NCBI RefSeq assembly: GCF_042850945.1
Contig: NZ_AP031496.1
Coordinates: 5,332,001 to 5,396,000 of the forward strand
Length of the DNA: 64,000 nt
Reading direction: 5' to 3'
Origin: Halioxenophilus aromaticivorans
GTDB lineage: Bacteria > Pseudomonadota > Gammaproteobacteria > Pseudomonadales > Cellvibrionaceae
Shown here: positions 18,389 to 27,399 of the stretch, one piece after another
How positions within the stretch are numbered: position 1 is the stretch's first letter
How the letters are laid out: the number at the start of each line of letters is the position of its first letter
Position numbers and translations under genes: made by a program
Notes under the pieces: generated by a model
What the model saw: only the letters and a program-made list of their open reading frames with translations
Told to the model about the DNA's origin: nothing
The model's database searches: none

Positions 18389-19881
18389 TAGGATTCACTG
18401 CCCTGTGCGCTGTCTGCGTGTACCAAAATGTTGGCCTGTTGGTGGAGATCTAATTTTTTGCGCCAAACTTCTGCCATGCGTGGGCTGATCGGCTTGTTGC
18501 CCACCTTACCGGGTTTACCCAACAACAGAATATGTAAATCCGAATGCTGCTCGGCGGCCCGTTTTGCCGCATCCACCAACGCTAATAACACTTCTTCTAT
18601 GGGCGGTTGCCAACCTTCTACCACCACGTAGATGGGCTTACCTGCGGCCGGGGCGATATCGCTAAAGGCATCAATTATCAGTAGCTGCTGCTCGCTACTG
18701 GCAAAAGGCAGCCAATGAATAAGGTCCGCTTGCCGATACCGCGCCAGCGTGTCTTGCAGAACATAGGCGTTGGCACTGATGGTTTGCTGAGCAGTGATGG
18801 GCGTATGAACTGTACTGGCTTCGGCGGTATGTGGGCTGGCGTGACCAAAGCTATGCAATTGTATGGACTGCATGCGGCGCCACAGCTCCTGGTAGTGAAA
18901 GGTGTCGAAACTAAGGCGGGATAGCAGCCAGTGCTCGCGCAAGGCGGCGAACAGATAGACAGCGATTCTGGGCAACAGGCCGTAAAATACTACGCACAGT
19001 AACAGAAACGGCCACCAAGCCGCCGCCTGGGGGATCGAGCTTTGGGCGGCCAACACGATACGAGATTGCTCTATCTGGGCCAAACTCGGGTACCCCACAC
19101 CGGCGCCAAGCCATTCTCGCCAGGGCCAAGCGAGGCCGCTTACTATCTGCTCCACTAGAGCCGGCGAGTCAGTGAGCGAACTCTGCCAGCCGAAGGCGCG
19201 GTCGGTAACAGCCAGCAGCAACACAAAACAGGCCAACGCACCCAGGTTGAAAGCTACCCCCACCACCTGGAACAAGCGCAAGGCGCGGTTGGCAAACAGG
19301 GGGCCATGCAAGCCGAGGGTTTGCTGCAATAATTCTTGCTGTAATTGTTGCTGATCTTGCTGGGCACCGCCGGGCCTGGCCACCAATCGTCGCCAACTGG
19401 CGGCCAATAGCGTCTGCATTAACTTGGCTGCCGGGCGATACCAAGCACTGAACCAGCGGCCGGCCAATAGCGACAACAGCACCGACAATACCAGCAGCAC
19501 TAACATCAGCAACTGAGGCAGCACCAACAGCGCCAGGAAAATTGCCACGTTCACGGGCACCGTGCCGTCGTAATAGAGAGCCCCGTAGGACATGGCCGCG
19601 CCCATAAAGAAGCCAATCAACAGCAACATCCAAAGCGTGCCGCCGTAGGCGCGGTTGAACAGTGCTCCGGCATCTACGGCTAACGGTGACTGGTTAACGC
19701 GTTGCGCCAACCAGGCTAGATAGGCTCGGGGTCTGGTGTGCTGATTAGCGGGGAGCCGTTGAAATACGCTACGGTCGCGCTGGGCCTGCGCGGCGGAGTC
19801 GGTTTGCTCATCGAGCTTGAGATATTGCTCAAATTGCAGCAGATGGGACAGCGTCCAGCGTGGGCCAACAGGTTTCTTCAC
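18388..19881 (-). CDS. DUF2868 membrane protein
   Basis: A 497-residue inner-membrane protein of DUF2868. Hydrophobic segments are near 88-112, 118-145, 210-235 and 297-325, and soluble N- and C-terminal parts are present. The last hundred residues (IYVVVEGWQPP onward) look like a Rossmann-like soluble domain. It is the first gene of a two-gene operon with the DUF3482 GTPase and the two are almost always found together, so they probably form one complex. The function is not known. Confidence 0.85.
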   Translation of the reverse strand: MKKPVGPRWTLSHLLQFEQYLKLDEQTDSAAQAQRDRSVFQRLPANQHTRPRAYLAWLAQRVNQSPLAVDAGALFNRAYGGTLWMLLLIGFFMGAAMSYGALYYDGTVPVNVAIFLALLVLPQLLMLVLLVLSVLLSLLAGRWFSAWYRPAAKLMQTLLAASWRRLVARPGGAQQDQQQLQQELLQQTLGLHGPLFANRALRLFQVVGVAFNLGALACFVLLLAVTDRAFGWQSSLTDSPALVEQIVSGLAWPWREWLGAGVGYPSLAQIEQSRIVLAAQSSIPQAAAWWPFLLLCVVFYGLLPRIAVYLFAALREHWLLSRLSFDTFHYQELWRRMQSIQLHSFGHASPHTAEASTVHTPITAQQTISANAYVLQDTLARYRQADLIHWLPFASSEQQLLIIDAFSDIAPAAGKPIYVVVEGWQPPIEEVLLALVDAAKRAAEQHSDLHILLLGKPGKVGNKPISPRMAEVWRKKLDLHQQANILVHADSAQGSES

Positions 19882-19989
19882 TCAACTACCGTACTTACTC
19901 GGGGTTCACATTAACCCGGAAGTATACACGGGACGGCCACAAAAACCCGCCCAGGTAGCAAGCTTGTTGGCTTTTTGCTGACGCCGCAA

Positions 19990-20466
19990 TTACAAACTGG
20001 AAAAGCCCACAACGTGGGTAATTTTAGGCTCACCACCCACCAAGCGGATTTCCACTTCCTCGCTGGAGGTACCGGCGACTTTCTGGCCGTTGATCACCAT
20101 GGATTCGCGCACTTTGGCCCGCACCACTGCGCGATCTTCGTGTAGATCGATGTCGGTTTCGGTACGCTGATATTGATAACCTTCGAAATGAGTCCAGGCC
20201 TGTGAAAGTACCTCGATGTATTCGTCTTTATTGGGGCTCACCACCTGCTGCTGGCCAAGCATATTGATATTCAGCTCGATCACCACGTCGTCGGCCATCA
20301 TTGCGCCCAACGCGTGGGGGTCTAATTGGTTGGTCGCCACTTCAACCGCATTGATCACTTGTTGCACCATAGGTTTTGTCAAAACAGGTTTGGTCAAAGC
20401 CTGCGCCCAGGCACCGGATACCCACAACATGCAAACAGCCAAACCGATCGTTTGAATACAGCGCAC
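19990..20466 (-). CDS. Exported NTF2/SnoaL-like protein
   Basis: A 158-residue protein with a Sec signal peptide (hydrophobic segment 8-19, cleavage likely after GAWAQA). The mature part has the cone-like NTF2 fold pattern: a helix region (VQQVINAVEVATNQLDPHALGAMMADDVVIEL), then beta strands rich in charged residues to the end. NTF2-like proteins range from enzymes to binding proteins and no catalytic set is visible. It is divergent from the coiled-coil gene at 20740, with a strong palindrome between them. Confidence 0.65.
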   Translation of the reverse strand: MRCIQTIGLAVCMLWVSGAWAQALTKPVLTKPMVQQVINAVEVATNQLDPHALGAMMADDVVIELNINMLGQQQVVSPNKDEYIEVLSQAWTHFEGYQYQRTETDIDLHEDRAVVRAKVRESMVINGQKVAGTSSEEVEIRLVGGEPKITHVVGFSSL

Positions 20467-20659
20467 CTAACCACCCCCTAAATTACAAAAAACTTAACTA
20501 ATTTCGCCGAAATGCGCGTAATCCCCTTAAGACTAGCAGTTGTATTGAAAAACGCGCCAAACAATATAGAAACAAAAACACCGGCAATACTTTCTATCGG
20601 CCAAATGCGCCAGAACTTCTGTTAGGCCTAAGGGTTCACAAGCATTTACGCGACTTCTG

Positions 20660-20682
20660 TTGTACAGTACACCACTGTACAA
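20660..20682. promoter_or_regulatory. Perfect palindrome in a divergent promoter region
   Basis: TTGTACAGT and ACTGTACAA are 9-bp arms with a 5-bp spacer. It lies 193 bp from the start of the NTF2-like gene and 57 bp before the coiled-coil gene. The right arm overlaps TACAAT, a possible -10 for the plus-strand gene, so a bound repressor would block it. I do not recognise the binding family. Confidence 0.6.
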
Positions 20683-20739
20683 TTCCCAACGTCGCATTAA
20701 ACCCCAGACCACACGCCAAGGATCAAAGTTGCGCCCGTT

Positions 20740-21522
20740 ATGAGTCACCGAGTCATCGCCCGTACCCTTGCCCTATTCTGTTTCGCAGTGGTTGCTCTCA
20801 CCTGGACCCACGCTCAGGCACAAACCATCGCTCAAGCCGAACTGAGCTTGCGCAAACTGCAACAGCAAAAACAAAACTTGGCCGGACAGTTACTCAACTT
20901 GCAACAGCAACAGTCTGCCGCCGTCGCCAGCCAAAACGAAGCAGATCAAGAGCTGGCGCAAAAACAAGCCGACCTCTCTGAAGTTTTACAGCACAAGCGC
21001 AACGCAGAAATTAAACTTCATACCAAGCCCACGGCCGAGAACGAGCGCTTGGTGCAAGATCTAAAGCGCTCCTTAGAGTTGTCAGAAAAAATCGTTAGCC
21101 GCCGGGAGCTGGAAGTCAGCCGTGCCGAGCGCCGCTATCAATCCATTACCCAGCGCCTGGTAGGCATCCAACGGCAATTGGCCGCCACCGAAATTTCTAT
21201 CGATGGGCAACGGACTCAGCTTGCCAGCCTGAAGCAACAGGCCACGGCACAGGCCCAAGCCGCGGCCGCCGAGGCCGCCAAACGTAAGCAGCAACTGGCA
21301 CTTAAAGCGGCCGAGAAAGCGGAAAAAGCCGCTGAGGCCAAGCGAGCCGTCGCTCAGCCAGCGGAGCCGAAGCCCGCCCCAGCCGAAGTGGCCGAAGCCC
21401 CTGAGATCGGCCGCGACGCAGCCGAATCTGAAGCCGAAGAGCCAGGAGCTGCGCCGTCACTAGATGAGCAGATGGACGCCATTAATCGCGCCAGTGACAG
21501 CATTTTCACCACCGGCTGGTAG
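20740..21522 (+). CDS. Exported coiled-coil protein
   Basis: A 260-residue protein with a signal peptide (hydrophobic residues 8-24, ending in AQAQ). A long coiled coil rich in Gln, Leu, Lys and Ala from about 35 to 165 follows, then an Ala/Lys/Glu stretch and a Pro/Ala/Glu-rich tail to about 240. The pattern resembles periplasmic scaffolds such as EnvC-type or TolA-like proteins, but no catalytic or LytM domain is present. No known family is recognised. It is preceded by the palindrome at 20660-20682 and stands alone. Confidence 0.6.
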   Translation: MSHRVIARTLALFCFAVVALTWTHAQAQTIAQAELSLRKLQQQKQNLAGQLLNLQQQQSAAVASQNEADQELAQKQADLSEVLQHKRNAEIKLHTKPTAENERLVQDLKRSLELSEKIVSRRELEVSRAERRYQSITQRLVGIQRQLAATEISIDGQRTQLASLKQQATAQAQAAAAEAAKRKQQLALKAAEKAEKAAEAKRAVAQPAEPKPAPAEVAEAPEIGRDAAESEAEEPGAAPSLDEQMDAINRASDSIFTTGW

Positions 21523-21613
21523 ACCAACGACTGGATGAGATTTACCACTAGATTTCTCAGCCTTAAATCGCCAACCCACAACCAATAAGCGCTGTCTCCT
21601 CCGGCACTGGTCA

Positions 21614-22465
21614 TCAACCCTTAACTTTACCCTCAAAGTCTGCGGCGCTATGGCGCTCGATAACCCGGGTTTCCTCGGGGCCGGAAGTTTTGTTCACCAT
21701 CTGCCCTCGCTGGTAGCCGGGACGAGCAAATACGGTCTCGCGCCAGCGCGCCAGGTTACGGTACTCCTGCACCTGCAAAAACTCACCTGCGTCGTAGGCT
21801 TCCCCGGCCTGGAGCCTGCCGTACCAGGGCGCTATGGCAATATCGGCAATGGTGTACTGGTCGCCGGCGATAAATTCTCGGCAGGCCAGCTGCTTATCCA
21901 ACACATCCAACTGACGTTTCACTTCTAGCGCATAGCGATTGATGGGGTATTTGTAACGCTCGGGAGCGTAGGTATAAAAGTGGCCGAAACCACCGCCCAA
22001 AAAAGGCGCTGACCCCATCTGCCACATCAACCAATTCATACACTCTGCTCGGCCCGCGGCGTCCGTAGGTAAGAAGGCGGAAAATTTCTCCGCCAAGTAA
22101 AACAATATCGAACCCGATTCAAATAGTCGCAGTGGCTGTTCTACGGAATAATCCAACAACGCTGGAATCTTGGAGTTAGGGTTAACCTCAACAAAACCAC
22201 TGCCAAACTGGTCGCCCTCACCAATATTGATGAGCCAAGCATCGTATTCGGCCTCGGCGATGCCCAGCTCCAGCAACTCCTCTAACATGACGGTAACTTT
22301 CACTCCATTGGGCGTGGCCAGGGAGTAAAGTTGAAGGTTGTGTTCACCGCGCGGTAGCGGTTTCTCATGGGTGGCCCCGGCTGTGGGCCGGTTCAGGTTA
22401 GCCCAAGCACCACCGCTGGGCTCATCCCAATGCCAGATGGCCGGTGGAGTGTATACGTCGCTCAT
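21614..22465 (-). CDS. yghU: Glutathione-dependent disulfide-bond oxidoreductase (YghU type)
   Basis: A 283-residue glutathione transferase-like protein. The N-terminal thioredoxin fold includes LYSLATPNGVKVTVMLEEL and NPNSKIPALLD, and the C-terminal all-helical domain includes YTIADIAIAPWYG. The long N-terminal arm (YTPPAIWHWDEPSGG) is typical of YghU/YfcG-type disulfide-bond reductases rather than classic GSTs. It acts in the cytoplasm with glutathione and stands alone. Confidence 0.88.
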   Translation of the reverse strand: MSDVYTPPAIWHWDEPSGGAWANLNRPTAGATHEKPLPRGEHNLQLYSLATPNGVKVTVMLEELLELGIAEAEYDAWLINIGEGDQFGSGFVEVNPNSKIPALLDYSVEQPLRLFESGSILFYLAEKFSAFLPTDAAGRAECMNWLMWQMGSAPFLGGGFGHFYTYAPERYKYPINRYALEVKRQLDVLDKQLACREFIAGDQYTIADIAIAPWYGRLQAGEAYDAGEFLQVQEYRNLARWRETVFARPGYQRGQMVNKTSGPEETRVIERHSAADFEGKVKG

Positions 22466-22600
22466 ACCCTATCCTCTGTGTGCAAACGGTTAGAAATAAG
22501 GCATTGGAAACGAGCTGAGTGGATTAGTTCGTTGAATTAAATTAACGGAGAGGGAGAAACTATTTGCAGGTCGCTGGGCACCGGCGGGCGACCAAACGAC

Positions 22601-23563
22601 CTACCAATTGTACTGCTGGGAGCGAATCTCATAAATGACGTTGACACCATCCAACCGCGCTTGCAGCCATGGCGTTAGGTCAGAGAGCAGCGTTTGAGCT
22701 TTAACTAAGCGCGGCAGGGCCACCACTGTGGTATCGCCAAAGGCGTTTAAGAGCACCGAAGACTCATCTCGGCCAGACATAGCGTTGACCGTTAAAAAAT
22801 TCCAATCGATCAAAACACCGTGTTGCCGCTGCCAATGCAATGCCGAAATCAGAGACTCCAACTCATTAAAAAGCTCACTGCACTCCTCGCGCAGCCGTTT
22901 AAGGTTATCGCTGCTATTGAACTGTATCGTCAACTGGCCATGGCTGCAGGTGGTACCGGCGGAGGAAAACTGCCAGTCCATTTCGCGGACATCACTGCCC
23001 GCGTGTGCAAAGTCACCGGCGCTGGCCAACTGAGTGGGCGATTCCGCCAGAGGTACACAGTCGACCAGGGCACAGTATTCCACCAATACGCCCTGCTCAA
23101 ACGCCGATTGTTGATCTACTCGGGGATGGGCCAAGGTAATAAGGCGGTTATCCACCTGTACCACGGCCTCAGAGTGCGGGTATAGCCGCACAGCGGGTTG
23201 CGCACCTTTGACGATACTATCGTTGAGCAACACGATGCCGTGAACATAGTCGGTAACTGATCGGGCCCAGCGCGTTTGCTTGCGGTTTGCATCGCGGCTG
23301 TAAACGACGTCAATTTCATCGTAGTAGGCGGTGGCCAGATGGGATAACGCGATATTGGCAAAAATGGCGCTGTTTTCTTGCGGCATTTGTTTTAGCTGCA
23401 CAATTGTACGGGCAAATAAGTTGGCCGAATCCACTTGGTCATTACTCAACGCCAACGAGGGGCCCGCAGCCAGCACAGCTAAGAATAGCAGCCACCGAAC
23501 AGGAGCCACCTTGCTTAATCGGCCGCGGTTAACATGCTGCGCAAGCCTAATTTTGTTGATCAT
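22601..23563 (-). CDS. Exported protein of unknown function
   Basis: A 320-residue protein with a signal sequence (hydrophobic residues 22-40, VRWLLFLAVLAAGPSLAL) and no recognised domain. Features seen are an N-terminal helical stretch (SANLFARTIVQLKQMPQEN), a cysteine pair in EYCALVDC around 165-171, and a C-terminal predicted strand/helix mix ending YEIRSQQYNW. The neighbours (yghU and a MFS gene) give no functional hint. It is a clear gene by length and codon use. Confidence 0.55.
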   Translation of the reverse strand: MINKIRLAQHVNRGRLSKVAPVRWLLFLAVLAAGPSLALSNDQVDSANLFARTIVQLKQMPQENSAIFANIALSHLATAYYDEIDVVYSRDANRKQTRWARSVTDYVHGIVLLNDSIVKGAQPAVRLYPHSEAVVQVDNRLITLAHPRVDQQSAFEQGVLVEYCALVDCVPLAESPTQLASAGDFAHAGSDVREMDWQFSSAGTTCSHGQLTIQFNSSDNLKRLREECSELFNELESLISALHWQRQHGVLIDWNFLTVNAMSGRDESSVLLNAFGDTTVVALPRLVKAQTLLSDLTPWLQARLDGVNVIYEIRSQQYNW

Positions 23564-23955
23564 CCCTTTTTCGCCTAGAAAACCCGCCTAGAAAACCTGC
23601 CTAAATAAATCCACTTAGAAAACTGGCCGAACTTTAGCATAAAGTGACGCGACTTTTTGGCTCTTTGAGCCACAAAAAAGTCCGTTTATAAACAGCATAT
23701 TGAGTTGCATTAAAATTTATGACGACTTTTCTCTGCAAGCGCCGTTTTGCGACATCAAATTGCGAGATTTTCCTCGCAGTTGCTGTGTACAATCGAACCA
23801 GCGGCCGCTCATTAATGGTACACGTAACCAGTCTTACACCGCTTTCTTGCCAAACTCTGTAGCTGCGCACAATGCGTTTAGCAAACACATGAATAAACGC
23901 CAGCTGCAGTGAACACGTTACCGCGATAAAAATAAATATTGACCCGAGGTAAGGG
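23564..23955. other. 392-bp divergent intergenic region
   Basis: The gap between an orphan protein gene and the MFS gene. It holds a short tandem repeat (listed separately) and otherwise AT-rich sequence; an open frame of 114 codons on the minus strand lacks recognisable similarity and is likely chance. No clear promoter stood out. Confidence 0.5.
23574..23626. repeat. Short tandem repeat, 13-bp unit
   Basis: CCTAGAAAACCCG is followed directly by CCTAGAAAACCTG; a diverged copy (CTTAGAAAACTGG) lies 14 bp further on. Two near-perfect units and one degenerate. Confidence 0.55.
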
Positions 23956-25323
23956 ATGCCTGAAGTATTAGCAAGCATTGATAAACACGATGCATCAAAC
24001 TACCCATCTGCAGCCATAGGCTGGTACACCACGATACTGCTGGCGCTTTTATATTGGTTATCACTGTTAGACAGAACCATTATTTCTCTGATGGTTACCC
24101 CCATAAAACAGGATTTGGGGCTCACTGATACGCAATTCGGCCTCATTTTGGGAGCCGCCTTTGCGGTGTCTTTTTCAGTCTTCGGTTTAATTGCCGGCAC
24201 CATTGCCGATCGCTACAGCCGCCGCACCATTATTTACGTCAGCGTTACCGTGTGGTCTGTGGCAACCGCCGCCTGCGGCGGCGCGGCCAGCATGTGGCAT
24301 TTACTTCTGGCCCGGGTGGGCGTGGGCGCGGGAGAAGCCGGTCTCAACCCCTGCGCTAGTTCCATGATCACGGATTTATTTCCACCCAAAAAGCTCACCC
24401 TGGCACTGGCCGTGTATGCGCTGGGCGCCTCCGTGGGCGCCGGCTGCGCGTTTTTATTTGGCGGCGTGCTGGTAGAGGCGGTGTCCAAAACGCCCACCAT
24501 AACGCTACCGGTGATTGGTGAAGTTCGCTCCTGGCAAGCTGTCTTTTATATCATTGGTCTGCCCGGCATTTTTGTAGCTTTACTGACCTTTACCATCCCC
24601 GAGCCCAAACGCCTGGGCGTGCGCAACCAGCAAAAAAATACCTCAGTCATAAAGCACATCGTGACCAACTACGGCGAGTTGCTCAAATTTATGGCTCAGC
24701 GCAGAAAGTTCTTTATTCACCACTACATTGGCTTTGGGCTAGCGTCTATTTGCTTTACCGGCGGATCTGCTTGGTACGCAGAGCATATTGCCCGCGCCTT
24801 TGGATGGGACGCGGCCACCCGTGGTACCGCCCTGGGCGTGAGTTTGGTGGCCGGTGGCTTTGTAGGTAAATTCGTGACCGGCACAGTAGTAGGAAAACTC
24901 ACAGAAATGGGCCATAAAAACGCGCAATTTAAATGGTACGGCTGGAGCCTAGTGGCGGCCACCCCCATTGGCGTGTTTGGCTGCATGAGCAGCAACCCTT
25001 GGGTGTATTTAGTTTGTTTATTTTTATTTATTGCTATGCTATCACCGCTGGCTGCCGTGTACATCGCCTCACTCAACCTGGTAACCCCGAACGAACTACG
25101 CGGCACTGGCGTGGCCTTTTTTGGCACCATTGCCGGCGTGGTATCGCTCAGTGCCGGCCCTCTTTTAATTGCGATGTTTTCCGATTACATTTTCGGTGGC
25201 GACGCCATCGGCTTAGGTATGGCGTTGCTGTACGGCATCTTCTGCCCGCTGGCTGCGATAGCCCTTTTAACCGGCAGCAAGGCCATGTACAACGCCGTTA
25301 GCGAAGCAGAAAGTTGGAATTAG
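23956..25323 (+). CDS. MFS transporter, spinster-like
   Basis: A 455-residue major facilitator with 12 hydrophobic segments. Family features include LSLLDRTIISLMVTPIKQDL near the start, the A-motif-like GTIADRYSRRTI in the first cytoplasmic loop, and LLARVGVGAGEAG. Transporters of this group move sugar acids, lipids or aromatic acids, so the substrate is unknown. Downstream are a TauD-like dioxygenase and a TIM-barrel isomerase-like protein, and the three may form one catabolic unit. A hairpin at about 25357-25383 may end its transcript. Confidence 0.85.
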   Translation: MPEVLASIDKHDASNYPSAAIGWYTTILLALLYWLSLLDRTIISLMVTPIKQDLGLTDTQFGLILGAAFAVSFSVFGLIAGTIADRYSRRTIIYVSVTVWSVATAACGGAASMWHLLLARVGVGAGEAGLNPCASSMITDLFPPKKLTLALAVYALGASVGAGCAFLFGGVLVEAVSKTPTITLPVIGEVRSWQAVFYIIGLPGIFVALLTFTIPEPKRLGVRNQQKNTSVIKHIVTNYGELLKFMAQRRKFFIHHYIGFGLASICFTGGSAWYAEHIARAFGWDAATRGTALGVSLVAGGFVGKFVTGTVVGKLTEMGHKNAQFKWYGWSLVAATPIGVFGCMSSNPWVYLVCLFLFIAMLSPLAAVYIASLNLVTPNELRGTGVAFFGTIAGVVSLSAGPLLIAMFSDYIFGGDAIGLGMALLYGIFCPLAAIALLTGSKAMYNAVSEAESWN

Positions 25324-25520
25324 TACGCTGACTTAAGCGTTATTGCCGACACCTATTTGTCCGCTCATTTACTGCGCGGACAAAATCACCTTCTCCTTTA
25401 ACCTTCCCCGTCCCCCTCTCCGCCCCCGATTCGTAATTAATCATTATCTAATTTTCATCACTGGTACGGACAACCGCGCGTTTTAGTTGGCAAAGCCATC
25501 GATATTACTTACCATAATTC

Positions 25521-25550
25521 CGTATACGCACACTGTTTTTTGCGTATGCG
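25521..25550. promoter_or_regulatory. Inverted repeat upstream of the dioxygenase gene
   Basis: CGTATACGCA and TGCGTATGCG are 10-bp arms with one mismatch and a 10-bp spacer, 71 bp before the dioxygenase start. It could be an operator for the downstream two-gene unit; the cognate regulator is not visible. Confidence 0.5.
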
Positions 25551-25621
25551 AACTGAGCTAAAAACCCGATTAATACAATAAGAGATCGCCAAAGAAATCG
25601 CGAAGGCCACAGGAAGCTGTT

Positions 25622-26479
25622 ATGTTCGCTTTAAACCTCGAAAAAATCACCGATCACCTTGGCGCCAGGGTATTTATTGATGCCAGCCAATTGCTTGCCC
25701 CCGATGCACCTGCCGCCGTGCTGGATGCACTCAATCAATACGGAGTTTTGGTATTCCCACAAATCCACGTCCCCGATGAAACCCTGGTGGCTTTTACTAA
25801 CCAATTGGGAGACATGGAGGCCGCCACCCGCACCGCCGACGGCTCTAACGTAAGTGCCAAAGGCATTTATCGTATTGCATTAGACAAAGACGATAAAACC
25901 CAGCGCGATTACGTGGTTGGCAATAATTACTGGCACATGGATGGCACCTCCTACGAGGTACCCGGGAAGGCCACGTTACTGAAATGCGAAAGCCCTGCCA
26001 GTGCTGGCGGCGAAACCGACTTTGCGCACGTTTATGCGGCCTATGAAGCATTACCTGAGGATAAAAAGCACGCCCTACAAAACCTGCGTGTGATCCACGG
26101 TCTAAAAGCCGTGGGTGTCAAAATTTACGACAATCCCACGCCGGAAGATTTCGAACGCTGGCGCGTAGCTTTCCCCGAAACAGAACAACCCTTGGTATGG
26201 CACCAAGCCAATGGCCGTACCTCCTTGGTGATTGGCTCAACGGCGCAGAGCATCGTCGATATGCCGGAAGCCGAGGGATACCAACTGCTGCAAGAACTAA
26301 CCGATTGGTGCACTCAGCCTCAATTTACCTACCGCCACCATTGGCAACAAGGTGACCTGGTTATTTTTAATAACCCAGGCCTATTGCATCGCTCTCGCCC
26401 CTACGCAGAAAACAGCGGCCGGGTCATGCACAGAACTACGGTTAAAGGTGTAGAGGCATTTACCTACGGTAATATTTAA
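25622..26479 (+). CDS. TauD/TfdA-family alpha-ketoglutarate dioxygenase
   Basis: A 285-residue non-heme iron oxygenase that couples 2-oxoglutarate decarboxylation to hydroxylation of a substrate. The iron site WHMDGT (His and Asp around 106-108) and the distal His in HRSRPY near 260, with the following Arg in GRVMHRTT, fit the family. Substrates include taurine, aryloxyacetates and sulfonates, and none can be chosen from sequence. It is followed 128 bp later by a TIM-barrel gene on the same strand. Confidence 0.85.
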   Translation: MFALNLEKITDHLGARVFIDASQLLAPDAPAAVLDALNQYGVLVFPQIHVPDETLVAFTNQLGDMEAATRTADGSNVSAKGIYRIALDKDDKTQRDYVVGNNYWHMDGTSYEVPGKATLLKCESPASAGGETDFAHVYAAYEALPEDKKHALQNLRVIHGLKAVGVKIYDNPTPEDFERWRVAFPETEQPLVWHQANGRTSLVIGSTAQSIVDMPEAEGYQLLQELTDWCTQPQFTYRHHWQQGDLVIFNNPGLLHRSRPYAENSGRVMHRTTVKGVEAFTYGNI

Positions 26480-26607
26480 GGCAAAAATTTGAGGCACAGT
26501 TACGCTGAAATAGTCACGCCGAAATAGCAAAGTTGGGCCCCGCACTATGGCAATGATTTTATAACTTGGCCAAGGTTAAAACTAAAAGCTCACGCGTTAG
26601 GAGATTA

Positions 26608-27399
26608 ATGACTATGCCCAATATCGGCCTTCACCATCTGTGCGCCTTAGAAATTAACGCTGAGGAATTGGTAAGAATAGCCGGACGCAATGGCTTTGTT
26701 ACGGTCTCGACCTTTACCCAAGGGTTAACGGGCGGCCAAAGTCAGTTTCCGCTGATCGACCAGTCTAACAAAAAATCGTTTACAGCCGCCCTCAGCCATA
26801 GTGGCGTTAGCCTACTCAACATCGAGTGCTTTATGTTGACGCCACACACCCAGGTAAAAGATTACGCCCCCGCGTTGACTCTCGGTGCTGAATTAAACGC
26901 CGTGGGCGCTACCGTATTGATTTACGATACCGACAGCCAACGGGTGGTGGATAACCTGGCGCAACTGTGCAGCCTGGGCCAAGAGCTGGGGTTGAAAATT
27001 AACGTTGAGTTTATGGCATTAACGCCGGCATTTAACACCCTCGACCAAATGCTCGCCCTGCTTAATCGCGTGGCGGCAGATAACCTAGGTTTGGGCTTGG
27101 ATATTCTGCATTTGGTACGCACAGGCACCCAGCCGCAACAGCTCGGTAAAATACCACGCGAAAAAATTCATTATGTGCAAGTGTGCGACAGCAAGAGTTT
27201 AGCCGTAACCAACGATTACGCACGCGAAGCCGGCAGCCATCGGTTGGCGCCCGGCGATGGCAATATTGAAATAAACCGGTATCTATCGGTACTACCAGCA
27301 GGGGTTGCCATGGAGCTTGAAGTACCCCAGCCCGCCAGCACACCGGCAGCCGATAGAATCGCTTATCTAGCGAAAAAAGCGTTACACATCGGGGCTTAA
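26608..27399 (+). CDS. Sugar phosphate isomerase/epimerase-like TIM-barrel protein
   Basis: A 263-residue protein with the AP-endonuclease-2-like TIM barrel of xylose isomerase-type proteins. Visible barrel motifs include NVEFMAL, LGLGLDILHLVRTG and HYVQVCDS, and acidic or His residues that can bind a metal. A start at 26608 is chosen because TTAGGAG lies 4 bp upstream; the longer frame starting with TTG at 26566 has no ribosome site. It may act after the dioxygenase in a small catabolic unit, which is inference. It overlaps the opposite-strand gene by 18 bp. Confidence 0.75.
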   Translation: MTMPNIGLHHLCALEINAEELVRIAGRNGFVTVSTFTQGLTGGQSQFPLIDQSNKKSFTAALSHSGVSLLNIECFMLTPHTQVKDYAPALTLGAELNAVGATVLIYDTDSQRVVDNLAQLCSLGQELGLKINVEFMALTPAFNTLDQMLALLNRVAADNLGLGLDILHLVRTGTQPQQLGKIPREKIHYVQVCDSKSLAVTNDYAREAGSHRLAPGDGNIEINRYLSVLPAGVAMELEVPQPASTPAADRIAYLAKKALHIGA

